DNA of 64,000 nt. It comes from Natrarchaeobius halalkaliphilus (GTDB taxonomy: Archaea > Halobacteriota > Halobacteria > Halobacteriales > Natrialbaceae). Position numbers and translations under genes: made by a program. Every line of letters starts with the position of its first letter. Position 1 is the stretch's first letter. The stretch covers positions 186,001 to 250,000 of the forward strand of contig NZ_REFY01000004.1 in assembly GCF_003841485.1 (NCBI RefSeq). Reading direction: 5' to 3'. This document shows, one piece after another, positions 51,749 to 61,824 of this stretch. The notes under the pieces were generated by a model. The model worked only from the letters and a program-made list of their open reading frames with translations, was not told the DNA's origin and did no database searches.

Positions 51749-53604
51749 CAGGTCAGACCGACCGACCGCAAGTAGATCAGTCCGATCATCAGGGAGATTC
51801 CGAGACCGACCAGCGCGAGGAGACTGTATCTCACGTAGAGGTGCGGAGCGAGATCTTTTACGATCGCCGTCTCGTGGTCCTCACCGAGCCGTACGCTGTC
51901 GTTTTCGTTCATCGTCTTGACGTATCCTCCGTCGAGAACCATCTCTTTGGACGGAAAGTACGGTTCGCGTTCAATCTGCAGGATAACGTCCTGTTCGACC
52001 AGCGCTTTTTCCGTTCCGGTCCGGTTGAAGTTGTAATCGCGTATTTTCAGGATGATGAAGATGATCACGCCGCTGAGAGCGATCGCGATCACGTTCTCGA
52101 GGAATCCACTCCCCATGTTCACGATGAACAAGACGATCGTAACGGTCCCAAGGATCCACAGGATACCCATCTCACCGCGGCTCACGCCCTCTTGATTCAG
52201 CATGAGCCAGTTGTTGACGTCCTTGCGGAACTGCATCGAGAGCTCGGTCGCACGGCGTTCGTAGCCCGTCTCCGCAAACAGTCCGGTTGCCGTCTCGTGA
52301 AACTCGTTGATATCGGTGTGGACCTGTCGGGAGAGTGCGAACCGCTCCGACGCGTCTTTCAGGTAATTCAACTCGAGAATCGAGATCATGACGGCGTCGA
52401 TCTGTTCGACGAACGCCTCGCGATCCTCCCGTTCGAGTTCGTCGAGGATCGGAAGGAACTGTTCCATCGTGTTGTTCATCTCGACGACGTACTCGTTCTC
52501 GCTCTGGTTCATTCGCCAGACGCGCTCGAGCATGAACCCCGCGAGGATCGCGAAGATCGTCGCAACGAATCCCTCGAAGACACCGATAGACGTCTCACTG
52601 CCGCCGAGTGACGGGTCGACGAAGAGGACGATCGAAACGGCGAAGATGCCGATTACAGCGCCTCGAGCGGAGGAAACGTGCCGAAACGAGTCGTTCAACA
52701 ACACGTTCGCGACGATGATCAGGGTTCCGCCGGCGGCCATGCTCTGGGTGAGCGTGGCGTCGACGAGCACGAACAGAAAGAGCGTACTCAGGATGGGCGT
52801 CAGATACGCAAGCGCCGAGATGACGACCTTGTTTCCTCTCGTGATCGCACGCCCCCACGCGAACTGTCCGCCCACGAACACCACGATCCCATAGAGGACG
52901 ATGATCGGCAGCGAATCCGCGGTCGCCTGAACCGTGAGTTCGAAGATCGGGACCGAAACGAGGAGGAACGGAAACGCGAACAGGATCCCGAGAAAGTACG
53001 TCAGGGAGATCGAGGGGATGTAATCCTGTGCGACGTCGAGCGCGTTGAGATAGAGCGCGGCGGCGATCGACGCGACGAACGCTGCCAGGTAACTGAATCG
53101 CAACTCCATGGATGCGAGGTCCGTTCCGCCGGAAAAGTCCCAGACGGCGATGATCGCCCCCAGGAAAGCGAGCAACAGCGCTCCGATCTTGTACGCGGTG
53201 ATCTCGTCGTTCGGCCGACGAAAGAGAAAGACGGCGAAGATCGGCGTCAACATGGGCCAGAGGTAATTGATGAGGTTCGCGGGAATGCTCGGTCCGGTCT
53301 GGATGGCGAAGTAAAACGTCAGGTCGTAGATCGCCAACAGTACGCCGAACAGAAAGACGAACGAGAGGAACGTCGCCTTCTCCCGGCGATCCAGTCGAAC
53401 GAAGCCGGTACGAAGCCGATCTCGCTTTCGGTAACAGTCGGCTCCGAAGAGTACGATTCCGCAGACGAAGATTCCGATCGTAAACGCGAGATAGTTCACC
53501 TGTCCGGTGAGAAAGTCGGCAAGGCTGGCGAAGAGGCTCCACAGGAAAATCGAAAAGAGTCCGTACGAGAGGGGAGCAAAGAGATCGGAAGATCTATCAG
53601 ACAT
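51748..53604 (-). CDS. DMT/EamA-type permease with long C-terminal extension
   Basis: 618 aa. Ten N-terminal helices (to ~345) hold two EamA repeats: PANLINYLWPMLTPIFAVFL and GRAITRGNKVVISALAYLTP. The remaining ~270 residues carry a coiled, acidic cytosolic domain (~365-475) and three further helices, not part of normal 300-aa EamA proteins. The extension could sense or couple substrate. No relatives of it are recognised. Its stop overlaps palindrome D. Confidence 0.8.
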   Translation of the reverse strand: MSDRSSDLFAPLSYGLFSIFLWSLFASLADFLTGQVNYLAFTIGIFVCGIVLFGADCYRKRDRLRTGFVRLDRREKATFLSFVFLFGVLLAIYDLTFYFAIQTGPSIPANLINYLWPMLTPIFAVFLFRRPNDEITAYKIGALLLAFLGAIIAVWDFSGGTDLASMELRFSYLAAFVASIAAALYLNALDVAQDYIPSISLTYFLGILFAFPFLLVSVPIFELTVQATADSLPIIVLYGIVVFVGGQFAWGRAITRGNKVVISALAYLTPILSTLFLFVLVDATLTQSMAAGGTLIIVANVLLNDSFRHVSSARGAVIGIFAVSIVLFVDPSLGGSETSIGVFEGFVATIFAILAGFMLERVWRMNQSENEYVVEMNNTMEQFLPILDELEREDREAFVEQIDAVMISILELNYLKDASERFALSRQVHTDINEFHETATGLFAETGYERRATELSMQFRKDVNNWLMLNQEGVSRGEMGILWILGTVTIVLFIVNMGSGFLENVIAIALSGVIIFIILKIRDYNFNRTGTEKALVEQDVILQIEREPYFPSKEMVLDGGYVKTMNENDSVRLGEDHETAIVKDLAPHLYVRYSLLALVGLGISLMIGLIYLRSVGLT

Positions 53605-53763
53605 ACGGTATGTGAACAGGACTGTCTCAGTCGTTAAATCGATTTTCTTTCGGGAGCTACTCTCGACTCATCTCGAGCCCCCCATGGGTTGGAGTCGCCA
53701 CACAAGGACTATACGCTCTCGCTGATTGAACATACCGGACGAACACCGGTGCGTACGAATTCG

Positions 53764-56700
53764 ATGCAGCCCTCACCGAGCTACCGAACGAACCGCGGCC
53801 TGTTCTCCGACCGCTTCGAGGGTCGACTCCCCGACACGACGCTCTGGAGCGACGTGAACGACGACGAACTCGGACGATCGTACGACGAGGTCAGGTCGAT
53901 CTGGGGACGCGAACGAGAGGGCGCACCGACGGACGGGATGTCCGAACTCGCGGAGTCACTCGTCCGACCGGTACTGGAAACGCTCGGTCTGTCGGTCGTC
54001 CGTGGGGAATCCGAGCCGCCACCTGATCGACCGCAACGACGGCCGACGTACGCCGTTCGCGAGTCGACGGCGACGGTCGACACCGCCGCCGAAGACGATG
54101 GAACGGGGTCGTCCTTCGAGAGTGCGGTCGCCGGTGTCGACGTGCGGCGATGGGGTCGCTCGCTCGAGTCGATCGGTGAGCGCGGAGACGAACGCGGGTT
54201 CGAAAACCCGGCTCGCCGAATGGTCACGTCTCTGGGGAGACTCCCCGTCCGCTGGGGGATCCTCACGGACGGCAAGCGGTGGCGACTCTACGCCGACGAC
54301 GCCGGCGGCCGACTCGACACGTACTACGAAATCGACCTCGAGCGCCTCCTCGAGACGGGTGACCTGGACGACTTCAAATACTTCTACTGCGTGTTTCGCC
54401 ACGCGATCGTCCGGAGTGATTCGGGAAGCGATCCGGTTTTCGAGCGTGCTATCGACGCGACCGACGGGTCGCGAGAGCTGTCCGTCGAACACAGAGAGCG
54501 CCTCCACGAGGCGACCCCAGCGGTCGCTCGAGCGGTCCTCGAGCACCGCGGTTCCGGCGAATCCGATCCGCGATCGGAGCCGATCGAGACGGACGAGCTG
54601 TCGGCGGTGTACGATCAGGCGGTTCGGTGGCTTTGTCGACTCGTCGCGGACGGTATCGACTGGAACGAGAGCCAGCAACGCTCGTCGGTCCACCTCGGAG
54701 ACGCCGATAATTCCTCCCCCGGTCGAGCGGGCAGCGACGGTCGTTTCACCGATCAGTTGGACGTCGACGTGAGGCGGTTTACGGGTGTCGCGTCGATCGA
54801 TAGCCGGCATCTGGGTTCGGTCTACGAGACGCTGCTCGAGTACCGACTCGCAGTGACCGAGCAACCGTGTGTACTCGGTGACGACGACTGCATCGTGTAC
54901 GAGGCTGACGGCGGGAGCGAGGCGGGCGATACCGGGGAGAACGACGGCGAGGAGATCGAAGGAAGCGACGGGGGCGTCCGGATCGAAGCGGGGACGGTGT
55001 ATCTCACTCGAGACGCGAGCGACCGGAAGGCGACCGGCTCGTACTACACGCCCGACCACGTCGTCGAGTACGTCGTGGAACGGACGCTTTCTCCCCTGCT
55101 CGAGGAGATTGGCTCGGATCTCGACGGCACCGTCGATTCGGACGCGGCGTATCTGGACGCGTTCGTCGAGCGGCTGCTCGCTCTCCGCATCCTCGATCCG
55201 GCGATGGGATGTGGTTACTTTCTCGCGAGCGCGGCCGACTACCTCGTCGGTGAACTCGTCACCCTCCGAGAGCGCGTGGCGGCCCGGTCGGGCGTCGGGG
55301 CGGTCGATACGGACCGCACTGTCGACTGGATCCGTCGTCGGATCGTCGCGAACTGTCTCTACGGTGTCGATCTCGATCCGACCGCAGTCGAGATCGCTCG
55401 ACTCGTTCTTCGCGGCCGAACGGACGACGATCGGACGAGTTCGCGGGCGCTCGAGCGTCACCTGACCGTCGGGAACGCCCTCGTCGGAGCCGACCTCGGG
55501 ACGTTCGACGACCTGGAGATCGAACCGGCGGCGACCAGCAGTAGTGACGCGAACGCAGAGGGGGCGACCGACGGACGGGAGTCGATCGAAATCGGAGAGG
55601 AGACGCTTCGCCGGCGACTCGAGGCGGTCGCAAACGTCCGGACGGCACAGGCGTTCGACCTCGATGCGGGGGACGACGCCGTCGACCAGTTGCTGGCGGC
55701 GCTGACGGACGACGAGGCGTGGCGTAGCCTCGTCGAAACGTCGTGGTTTGCGGACGCACAGCGGCTGGCGGCGTCCGAGAGATACGTCCACTGGCCGCTC
55801 GCGTTTCCCGACGTGTTCGCCGGCTCGGATCTCGCCACCGAAATCGACGCGCTTACCCCCGGAAACGAGGCGTCGAACGGCGCGTCGGGATTCGACGCCG
55901 TCGTCGCGAATCCGCCCTGGGTGACGACCGCAGGGCGTGGGTCGATCAGCGCCGCGATCGATTCCAGGCTTCGATCCTATCTCGAGGCCGAATTCGAAAC
56001 CACCGAGCGCCAGTTCGACCTCTACGTCGCGTTCTACGAGCGGGCGGTCCGACAGGCGGGCGACGGACGTGTGGGATTCGTCGTCCCCGACTCGATCCTC
56101 GCGCGGGAGGGGGCTGAACCCATCCGCGAGTACTTGCTCGAGAACGCACCACCCTCGTGGATCGTCCGCATCGGGACGGCCTTCGAGAGCGCCGAAACGG
56201 GCGCGGTCGTCCTGGTGAGCGGTGACGATACCGAAGACGTCGCGTGTGCCGATGCGAGCGATGCGGAGGAATTGCGGTCGATTACCTACGAGGAGATTCC
56301 GCGGACAGTCTTCGAACGACAGCCCGCGAACCGATTCTTGCTTGGGTTAGACGAGACCACGCGCACGGTCCTCTCCCGAGTGGCCGGCCATCCCCCACTC
56401 GAGACGTCCGTCGAGATCGGTCGCGGAGAGGAGATTAGCAAGCGAGCGCCGTTCCTTCGCGACGATCCCACGGCGAACGCGCGACCGATCGCACCCGGGA
56501 GCGCGATCCTCGAGTACGGAATCGACGAGAGCGAACTCCGGTACGTCGATCCTGACGACATCGAGAAAGCCGACCGCTGGTACCGGAGCCCGAAGCTGGT
56601 CTTCAGACAGACCAGCGATTCCCTCGTCGGAACGCTCGACACCGACGGACTGGTGACGGTCAAATCGGCCTACACGATCCATCTGACGGACGACGTTCAG

Positions 56701-57642
56701 CAGCCGAGAGAAACGTACGCACATCTCCTCGGCGTACTCACGTCGCCGCTGCTCGAGTACTACCACTACTACAGACACGCGGCGTACCGATCGGTCTTCC
56801 CACAGATCAACCAGTCGACGTTCGAGGCGTTTCCGATCGCGATGGACGACGGACCCGATTCGAAACTCGTCGACGCGGTCGAACGGCGACTCGAGTCGAC
56901 GGCGGAACGAATCGAGATCGATTCGGCCATCGAGACGTATCTAGGTCGGTACGACGACGGCCCGTCGCTCGGAGACCGTCGAAGCTGTCGAGCCGTGGCC
57001 GGCAACGGGATGGGAGAACGGTCCGTCGGTGCGGACTGTGGAGGCGTCGGTGCGGGGGATGGGACGTCGGCGGCCACGATGCTCACCGCGACGACGGAGG
57101 AATTGCCGACGCTCCGGATCGGGTCGGCCCACGTCGACCGAACCGAACGCGGCGTCGTCGTCTCGGTGACGCTCCGGTACAAGCCGGGCCGAGGGACGAC
57201 CGACGGCGACTCAGTCGCGAAGTGCGACGTCGACACCGACCGGTGGGGATACACGGAAACGGAGCCCGTTCCAGCGCTTGAACTCGCGGGAATCGACGAC
57301 GGGATGGCAACGCTCGTCGAGACGTTCGTTCCCTACGCAGTCGACACTGGGAGCGGGTTTGCGGGGTTCAGAGAAACCGCAACGAAAACGATATCGCCGC
57401 TCGAGCGCCTGGAGGCGCTTGGCGTTCCACGTCTCGAGGACGTCGCGGACGAACTGGCCGAGTACCGAGCGGCACGCGAGCGCACTCGAGAACTCGACGA
57501 ACGAATCGCCGCTCTCGACAGCACGATCCACGAACGCGTCTGTACGCTCTACGGCGTTCCGGCGGAGGAGCGTTCGATCGTCGCTCGCGGGTTCGGACCC
57601 GACACCGGGGGCGCATCCGACACGAGCGAACGGCTCGAGTAG
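53764..57642 (+). CDS. type IIG/IIL-like DNA adenine methyltransferase
   Basis: 1292 aa from the ATG at 53764. Residues ~60-190 are the nuclease-like N-terminal domain, ending GILTDGKRWRLY. Motif I DPAMGCGYF begins at D478 and motif IV NPPW at N716, giving a gamma-type N6-adenine methyltransferase of the Eco57I group. The C-terminal ~450 residues are a TaqI-like target-recognition region and a coiled tail. The expected (D/E)-x-K of the nuclease reads D126-V-R128 (VDVRRWGRSLE), so it probably does not cut. No separate nuclease is adjacent. Confidence 0.85.
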   Translation: MQPSPSYRTNRGLFSDRFEGRLPDTTLWSDVNDDELGRSYDEVRSIWGREREGAPTDGMSELAESLVRPVLETLGLSVVRGESEPPPDRPQRRPTYAVRESTATVDTAAEDDGTGSSFESAVAGVDVRRWGRSLESIGERGDERGFENPARRMVTSLGRLPVRWGILTDGKRWRLYADDAGGRLDTYYEIDLERLLETGDLDDFKYFYCVFRHAIVRSDSGSDPVFERAIDATDGSRELSVEHRERLHEATPAVARAVLEHRGSGESDPRSEPIETDELSAVYDQAVRWLCRLVADGIDWNESQQRSSVHLGDADNSSPGRAGSDGRFTDQLDVDVRRFTGVASIDSRHLGSVYETLLEYRLAVTEQPCVLGDDDCIVYEADGGSEAGDTGENDGEEIEGSDGGVRIEAGTVYLTRDASDRKATGSYYTPDHVVEYVVERTLSPLLEEIGSDLDGTVDSDAAYLDAFVERLLALRILDPAMGCGYFLASAADYLVGELVTLRERVAARSGVGAVDTDRTVDWIRRRIVANCLYGVDLDPTAVEIARLVLRGRTDDDRTSSRALERHLTVGNALVGADLGTFDDLEIEPAATSSSDANAEGATDGRESIEIGEETLRRRLEAVANVRTAQAFDLDAGDDAVDQLLAALTDDEAWRSLVETSWFADAQRLAASERYVHWPLAFPDVFAGSDLATEIDALTPGNEASNGASGFDAVVANPPWVTTAGRGSISAAIDSRLRSYLEAEFETTERQFDLYVAFYERAVRQAGDGRVGFVVPDSILAREGAEPIREYLLENAPPSWIVRIGTAFESAETGAVVLVSGDDTEDVACADASDAEELRSITYEEIPRTVFERQPANRFLLGLDETTRTVLSRVAGHPPLETSVEIGRGEEISKRAPFLRDDPTANARPIAPGSAILEYGIDESELRYVDPDDIEKADRWYRSPKLVFRQTSDSLVGTLDTDGLVTVKSAYTIHLTDDVQQPRETYAHLLGVLTSPLLEYYHYYRHAAYRSVFPQINQSTFEAFPIAMDDGPDSKLVDAVERRLESTAERIEIDSAIETYLGRYDDGPSLGDRRSCRAVAGNGMGERSVGADCGGVGAGDGTSAATMLTATTEELPTLRIGSAHVDRTERGVVVSVTLRYKPGRGTTDGDSVAKCDVDTDRWGYTETEPVPALELAGIDDGMATLVETFVPYAVDTGSGFAGFRETATKTISPLERLEALGVPRLEDVADELAEYRAARERTRELDERIAALDSTIHERVCTLYGVPAEERSIVARGFGPDTGGASDTSERLE

Positions 57643-57651
57643 CGAAGCGAC

Positions 57652-57969
57652 CTACGTCGACGACTCCGTGTCGACCATCTCGACGGCGTCAGCGTGACGA
57701 GGCGCGTCGATCAACGAAATCTCGGTTTCGCCGGCAACTCCGGTACTCTCGACCGTAATTGTCCAGCCGGCATAGAGGAACTCGAAAGCGGTCGGTCCGG
57801 AGCTGGACTCACAGATCGAATCGAGCGCATCGGGATCGATCGCGTGATACAGCGGATCGAGGTCGAGGGGATCGACGTCGTCCATCCGGGCGACGAGGTC
57901 GACGATGGCCAAACTCGTCGCCTGGTCGGCAGGGACCCGAACCGTCCTCGAGGAGCGATAAGAGTTCAT
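57652..57969 (-). CDS. HalOD1 output-domain protein
   Basis: 105 aa from MNSYRSSRTVRVP. The pattern LDPLYHAIDPDALDSI and FEFLYAGWTITV is the HalOD1 fold, a haloarchaeal output domain usually at the end of signalling proteins and here free-standing. Convergent with the methyltransferase, 9 bp apart. Partner unknown. Confidence 0.85.
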   Translation of the reverse strand: MNSYRSSRTVRVPADQATSLAIVDLVARMDDVDPLDLDPLYHAIDPDALDSICESSSGPTAFEFLYAGWTITVESTGVAGETEISLIDAPRHADAVEMVDTESST

Positions 57970-58233
57970 AACTAACGCTGTCGGGGTCAGTAGTAAAGAA
58001 CGTGACCCAATATTCCGTCCACAGGTTTCCCGAGGAAAGAACAGGTCGATTTCCCGCCAGGTGTAGGACGAAAATTCCACCGGCTTACCGATCCTGATGA
58101 GGCGCGTTCGAAACGGATGGCTCGTTTTCGATCACGTTCCCGTTTCGCGTCTCGAACTGGCGTTACGGTCGATCACGTCCGAAACGCACGGCGCACGTGG
58201 TGGTAGCCGAAGCCCACGCGAAACAGGGGATCA

Positions 58234-59133
58234 CTATTCGCGCCGAGGAACCTCGTGGCGTCCGAACCCGTATCGGAGTCGGTTGGCGAGTCGTCGAGAG
58301 AACCGGCCGTCGTCGGCTCGCGAGTCGAAGCGCTCGCCCAGGGCCGTGTAAATCAGCGGCAGGGGGACCTCCTGCTCGAGAGCTTCCTGGACGGTCCAGG
58401 TTCCGGTGGAACCGCCTTCGATGCGATCAGCGACGGTGCCGAGATCGGAACCCTCCTCGCGAAACGCCTCCTCACAGAGTTCGAGCAGCCACGACCGGAT
58501 CACCGCGCCGTTGTTCCAGACCGACGCAACCGACTCTAAGTCGAGGTCGTACCGACCCTCGTGGAGCAACTCGAACCCCTCGCCGTAGGTCTGCATCAGC
58601 GCGTACTCGACGCCGTTGTGGACCATCTTGACGTAGTGGCCCGAACCCGATTCGCCCATCCGCTCGTGACCGTCGGGTCCGGTCGCGACGGCGTCGAACA
58701 CCGACTCGAGTTCCGCGTAGGCCCACTCGGGGCCGCCGACCATCAGCGAGAACCCGAGTTCGGCACCGGCCGGGCCGCCGGAGGTGCCACAGTCGAGGTA
58801 GGCGGCGGAACACGACTCCGCCCGTCGGACGGAGTCCTCGAAGTAGGAGTTGCCCCCGTCGACGACGACGTCGTCCGGTCCGAGGTGGGACTCGAGTTCC
58901 TCGAGGGTAACGTCCACCGCCTCACCCGCGGGCACCATCAGCCAGATCCGTTTCTCCTCGTCCAGTCGATCGACCAGATCGGAGATCGAATCGGCCGACT
59001 CCGCACCGGCGTCTGCCGCCGTCGCGACCGCCTCAGCGTCGAGGTCGAAAGCCACGACGTCGTGGTCGGCTCCGAGTACGCGGTCGACGACGATCTGTCC
59101 CATCCGTCCGAGTCCGATTACGCCCAGTTGCAT
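58234..59133 (-). CDS. gnd: 6-phosphogluconate dehydrogenase (short type)
   Basis: 299 aa. VIGLGRMG binds the cofactor, DGGNSYFEDS and GTSGGPAG precede the catalytic Lys in YVKMVHNGVEYAL. The length is that of the archaeal/GntZ-like short family, usually NAD+-linked. It oxidises 6-phosphogluconate to ribulose 5-phosphate. Confidence 0.9.
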   Translation of the reverse strand: MQLGVIGLGRMGQIVVDRVLGADHDVVAFDLDAEAVATAADAGAESADSISDLVDRLDEEKRIWLMVPAGEAVDVTLEELESHLGPDDVVVDGGNSYFEDSVRRAESCSAAYLDCGTSGGPAGAELGFSLMVGGPEWAYAELESVFDAVATGPDGHERMGESGSGHYVKMVHNGVEYALMQTYGEGFELLHEGRYDLDLESVASVWNNGAVIRSWLLELCEEAFREEGSDLGTVADRIEGGSTGTWTVQEALEQEVPLPLIYTALGERFDSRADDGRFSRRLANRLRYGFGRHEVPRRE

Positions 59134-59238
59134 GCTGGTGGCTCCGTCCAGGAGAGAGGTAGTGGTTGTGATTCTCGGCCGTGGGCCACCCGCCGAATGC
59201 GTCCGTCGTCGTTTCGACCGCGTATCGTCTCGAGTCGA

Positions 59239-59676
59239 TCAGTACAGCGATTCCTCGAGACGGGCCCAGCCGATCGCATCGAGAACGACGAACCGGTTTT
59301 CGTAGTGGACGTAGACGCCGTTGTACCGGCTGTCGGACCCGTCGTAGTACGGCAGCGAATCGCGGATCGCGTCGACGACCGACCAGGCACCGCCGCGGTC
59401 CAGCGTCACGTGCTCCCAGTCTTCGCGTGCGCGGTTTCGAACGGCGCGTTCGATCGCGCGCCGAGCGCCAGGAATCTCGTCCAGTCGGCGCGAGGAGACG
59501 TCGACGACCGTCGCGTCGGCGGGAATCTCGTCTCTATCTACCAGGCGCGCACCGAGATCCGCCTTCGACCGCGGGGAGTCGTCCCGCGACCGACTCGAGC
59601 GAAGCAGATAGCCGGCGACCGCCGCCGTCCCGACCGCGAGCAGCGAGACCGCCATGTCCTTGCCCCTGATGATCAT
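59239..59676 (-). CDS. conserved haloarchaeal membrane-anchored protein
   Basis: 145 aa. A single N-terminal helix (MAVSLLAVGTAAVAGYLL) then a basic/acidic soluble domain ending NRFVVLDAIGWARLEESLY. It is a family I have seen in haloarchaea without a known role. It lies just upstream of gnd on the same strand. Confidence 0.65.
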   Translation of the reverse strand: MIIRGKDMAVSLLAVGTAAVAGYLLRSSRSRDDSPRSKADLGARLVDRDEIPADATVVDVSSRRLDEIPGARRAIERAVRNRAREDWEHVTLDRGGAWSVVDAIRDSLPYYDGSDSRYNGVYVHYENRFVVLDAIGWARLEESLY

Positions 59677-59787
59677 GGGAATACGTTACAGTAACCGGCT
59701 AAGTATCTTTCGTACGACTGTCTCTCTTCGATGAGAGACCGATTTTCGAACAGTATCGGACCCGGACGGCCGATAACGGATCGAATC

Positions 59788-60252
59788 TCAGACCACTGCC
59801 TGTACGTTCGTCGTGATCGCTCCGGCGACGACGAGCAACGCGATCGCCACGACGGCCGCTACCCGGTAGAGTCCCAGGACGTCCGCTGCTGGCTCACGAA
59901 GTTTCTTGCCGTTGAGTCCGGCCTCGAGTCGTTTCGCGCCGATCTCGACGAGCGCCGCCAGCAGGAGCCAGAGCGCGACCATCACCAACACGAGCTGACC
60001 GTTGATCGAGTTGAACAGGCTCTCCGCGGTGTATCGCGTCCCGGCGAGGTGACCGCCGGTGAGAAGCAAGACGAGCGCACTCACCCGCGATATCATCGTG
60101 AGTTTGCCCGAAATCGCCTCGAGCGGCTTCGTCGTGTTGAACGCGCCGTCTCGAGCCAGCGGCAACACGACGACGGCGACGTAAAAGACGCTACCGGCCC
60201 AGATCGAAGCGAACACGAGGTGCGTCGTCTGTGCGAGAAACGTATCGACCAT
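59788..60252 (-). CDS. four-helix membrane protein (CopD-like)
   Basis: 154 aa from MVDTFLAQTTHLVFASIWAG. Four hydrophobic helices with His at the start of helix 1 (THLVFASIWAGSVFYV) and TGGHLAGTRYTAES. It resembles CopD-type copper/heme membrane proteins. A longer frame upstream is shadow. Confidence 0.72.
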   Translation of the reverse strand: MVDTFLAQTTHLVFASIWAGSVFYVAVVVLPLARDGAFNTTKPLEAISGKLTMISRVSALVLLLTGGHLAGTRYTAESLFNSINGQLVLVMVALWLLLAALVEIGAKRLEAGLNGKKLREPAADVLGLYRVAAVVAIALLVVAGAITTNVQAVV

Positions 60253-60416
60253 GTCCGTGGCTTGGGTGGCGATGGTATCAGCGTTCCGACTTGCCGGCGA
60301 ACGGGACAGTACGGCGAGCGGGACCGTCTCCGCCGTAGAGAGGAAATGGAGCGGGACGACCCCGTATCGGAGAGGATGCAGAGGGAAACGACGACGCGAC
60401 CGATCGATCACACCAC

Positions 60417-60971
60417 TCACTCGAGCCAGTCGGGCGTCCATGCGGTCAATCGCCGCCGAAGGAGAGCGTAGACGACCGTGATCGGGACGCCGACTGCGAC
60501 GACGGCGGTGACCCAGCCGTCGAAGATTACCAGCACGGGAGCCGCGAGCGACAGCGCGAGGATCGCATCCTCGGGTGCGCCATCGTAGCGAACGACGCGA
60601 CGCGGCTCGATCCACCGGCCCCGAACGTGATCGTAGACCGCACGCTCGGTTCGGTCGTTCCAGGGATCCATCTCGGGACCGCCGCCGAGCGCGTCGCTTG
60701 CGGCATGAAGCCACGCTGTGAAGGCAACGGCTGCGAGCGCGACGGTGAACGTAGCGGTAGCGACGAGTGCGACCGCGGCGAGCGGTGTGGCGATAACGAG
60801 GCCGGCGACCGGAAAATGAAGGGTCCGCCGGTGCTCGAGAACGAGGTCGAAATCGGGTGCAATCGCGCCGACGACGGCACCCAGCGCGAGCGGACCCGCA
60901 AACTCCGGGACCACGAGTGCGACCGGAGCGACGGCGGCGAGTCCGGCGAACACGTGGGTGGTCGCCATCAT
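60417..60971 (-). CDS. YdjM/DUF457-like membrane metal-dependent hydrolase
   Basis: 184 aa with four to five helices. TTHVFAGLAAVAP has the N-terminal His, GAIAPDFDLVLEHRRTLHFP the acidic/His metal ligands, and AWLHAASDALGG the second site. The family (LexA-binding, inner-membrane hydrolases) has no firm substrate. Confidence 0.82.
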   Translation of the reverse strand: MMATTHVFAGLAAVAPVALVVPEFAGPLALGAVVGAIAPDFDLVLEHRRTLHFPVAGLVIATPLAAVALVATATFTVALAAVAFTAWLHAASDALGGGPEMDPWNDRTERAVYDHVRGRWIEPRRVVRYDGAPEDAILALSLAAPVLVIFDGWVTAVVAVGVPITVVYALLRRRLTAWTPDWLE

Positions 60972-61151
60972 GTGTGGTCACCGATCATATCGAGCCCTTC
61001 GGTCCGATGGGCGAAAAGTGAGACGGCACCCACTGGATGGCTGGAGATCGAACGGACCGTTGTCCCTCAGCTCCGGCGCGATCACGAACAGTCCGGGTGA
61101 ATCGGTAGACAGGTACGGACAGTTCGAACCGTTCGTTCACAGACGTTGAAA

Positions 61152-61640
61152 TCAATCGTTCTCGAGGTTTTCGCCCTGGTAACTTCCGTCGTAGACGTCC
61201 TCGTGGCTTGCCTCCGCGAACACCAGCTGAGCGATTCGCGCCCCGCGTTCGATCTCGATGTCGTGGTGGACCTGTAACAACCCCTCGCCGCGGCCCTCGT
61301 AGCCCGCATCCCAGACCGCCGTGTTCAACATACAGGAGTTGCGCATCAGCGACGAGCGCGGATAGACGAAGCCGACGTGTCCGTCGGGAATCTCGATTCG
61401 CTCGCCGTACCGGGCGATGTACGCACCGCGAGGCAGGTAGTAGGTATCGGGATCCTTGCGCTCGAGTTCCTCGAGCGGGCGGGCGACGCGATCACCGATC
61501 TGTTTGCCGTCACGGCCGATTCTCCCCGGCTCGAGTTGCTCGAAGACGACATCGAGGGTGAGGTCGACGCCGTTTGGCTGGACCTGATCGTCGGTCGTCG
61601 GTGAAATATAGTCGGCTACGAACGCACCGGAGCGAAACAT
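61152..61640 (-). CDS. dCTP deaminase/dUTPase-family protein
   Basis: 162 aa from MFRSGAFVADYISPTTDD. QPNGVDLTLD (motif 1), VYPRSSLMRN (motif 2) and NTAVWDAGYEGRGEG (motif 3) make the trimeric dUTPase/dCTP-deaminase fold. Whether it deaminates dCTP or hydrolyses dUTP is undecided from sequence. Aconitase is divergent, 184 bp from this start. Confidence 0.85.
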   Translation of the reverse strand: MFRSGAFVADYISPTTDDQVQPNGVDLTLDVVFEQLEPGRIGRDGKQIGDRVARPLEELERKDPDTYYLPRGAYIARYGERIEIPDGHVGFVYPRSSLMRNSCMLNTAVWDAGYEGRGEGLLQVHHDIEIERGARIAQLVFAEASHEDVYDGSYQGENLEND

Positions 61641-61824
61641 GAGCGTATCACCACGGCGGTGTGCGAGCGAGAAAAGCGTATCCGTTCGAGACGGGGGTCG
61701 ATTCGATGTCGCGCCAGTTGAATTCGAAAGCGTGTGAAAACTGCCGCAACGGCGGGAGTAACACGGTTGATCGCCACAGAAACACGCTGGATTTATCAAG
61801 CCGGACAGCCCAGTTTCGGCTGCT

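Noticed and set aside
53956-55791. 611-aa open frame on the minus strand
   Set aside because: Antisense to the methyltransferase, whose motifs are clear.
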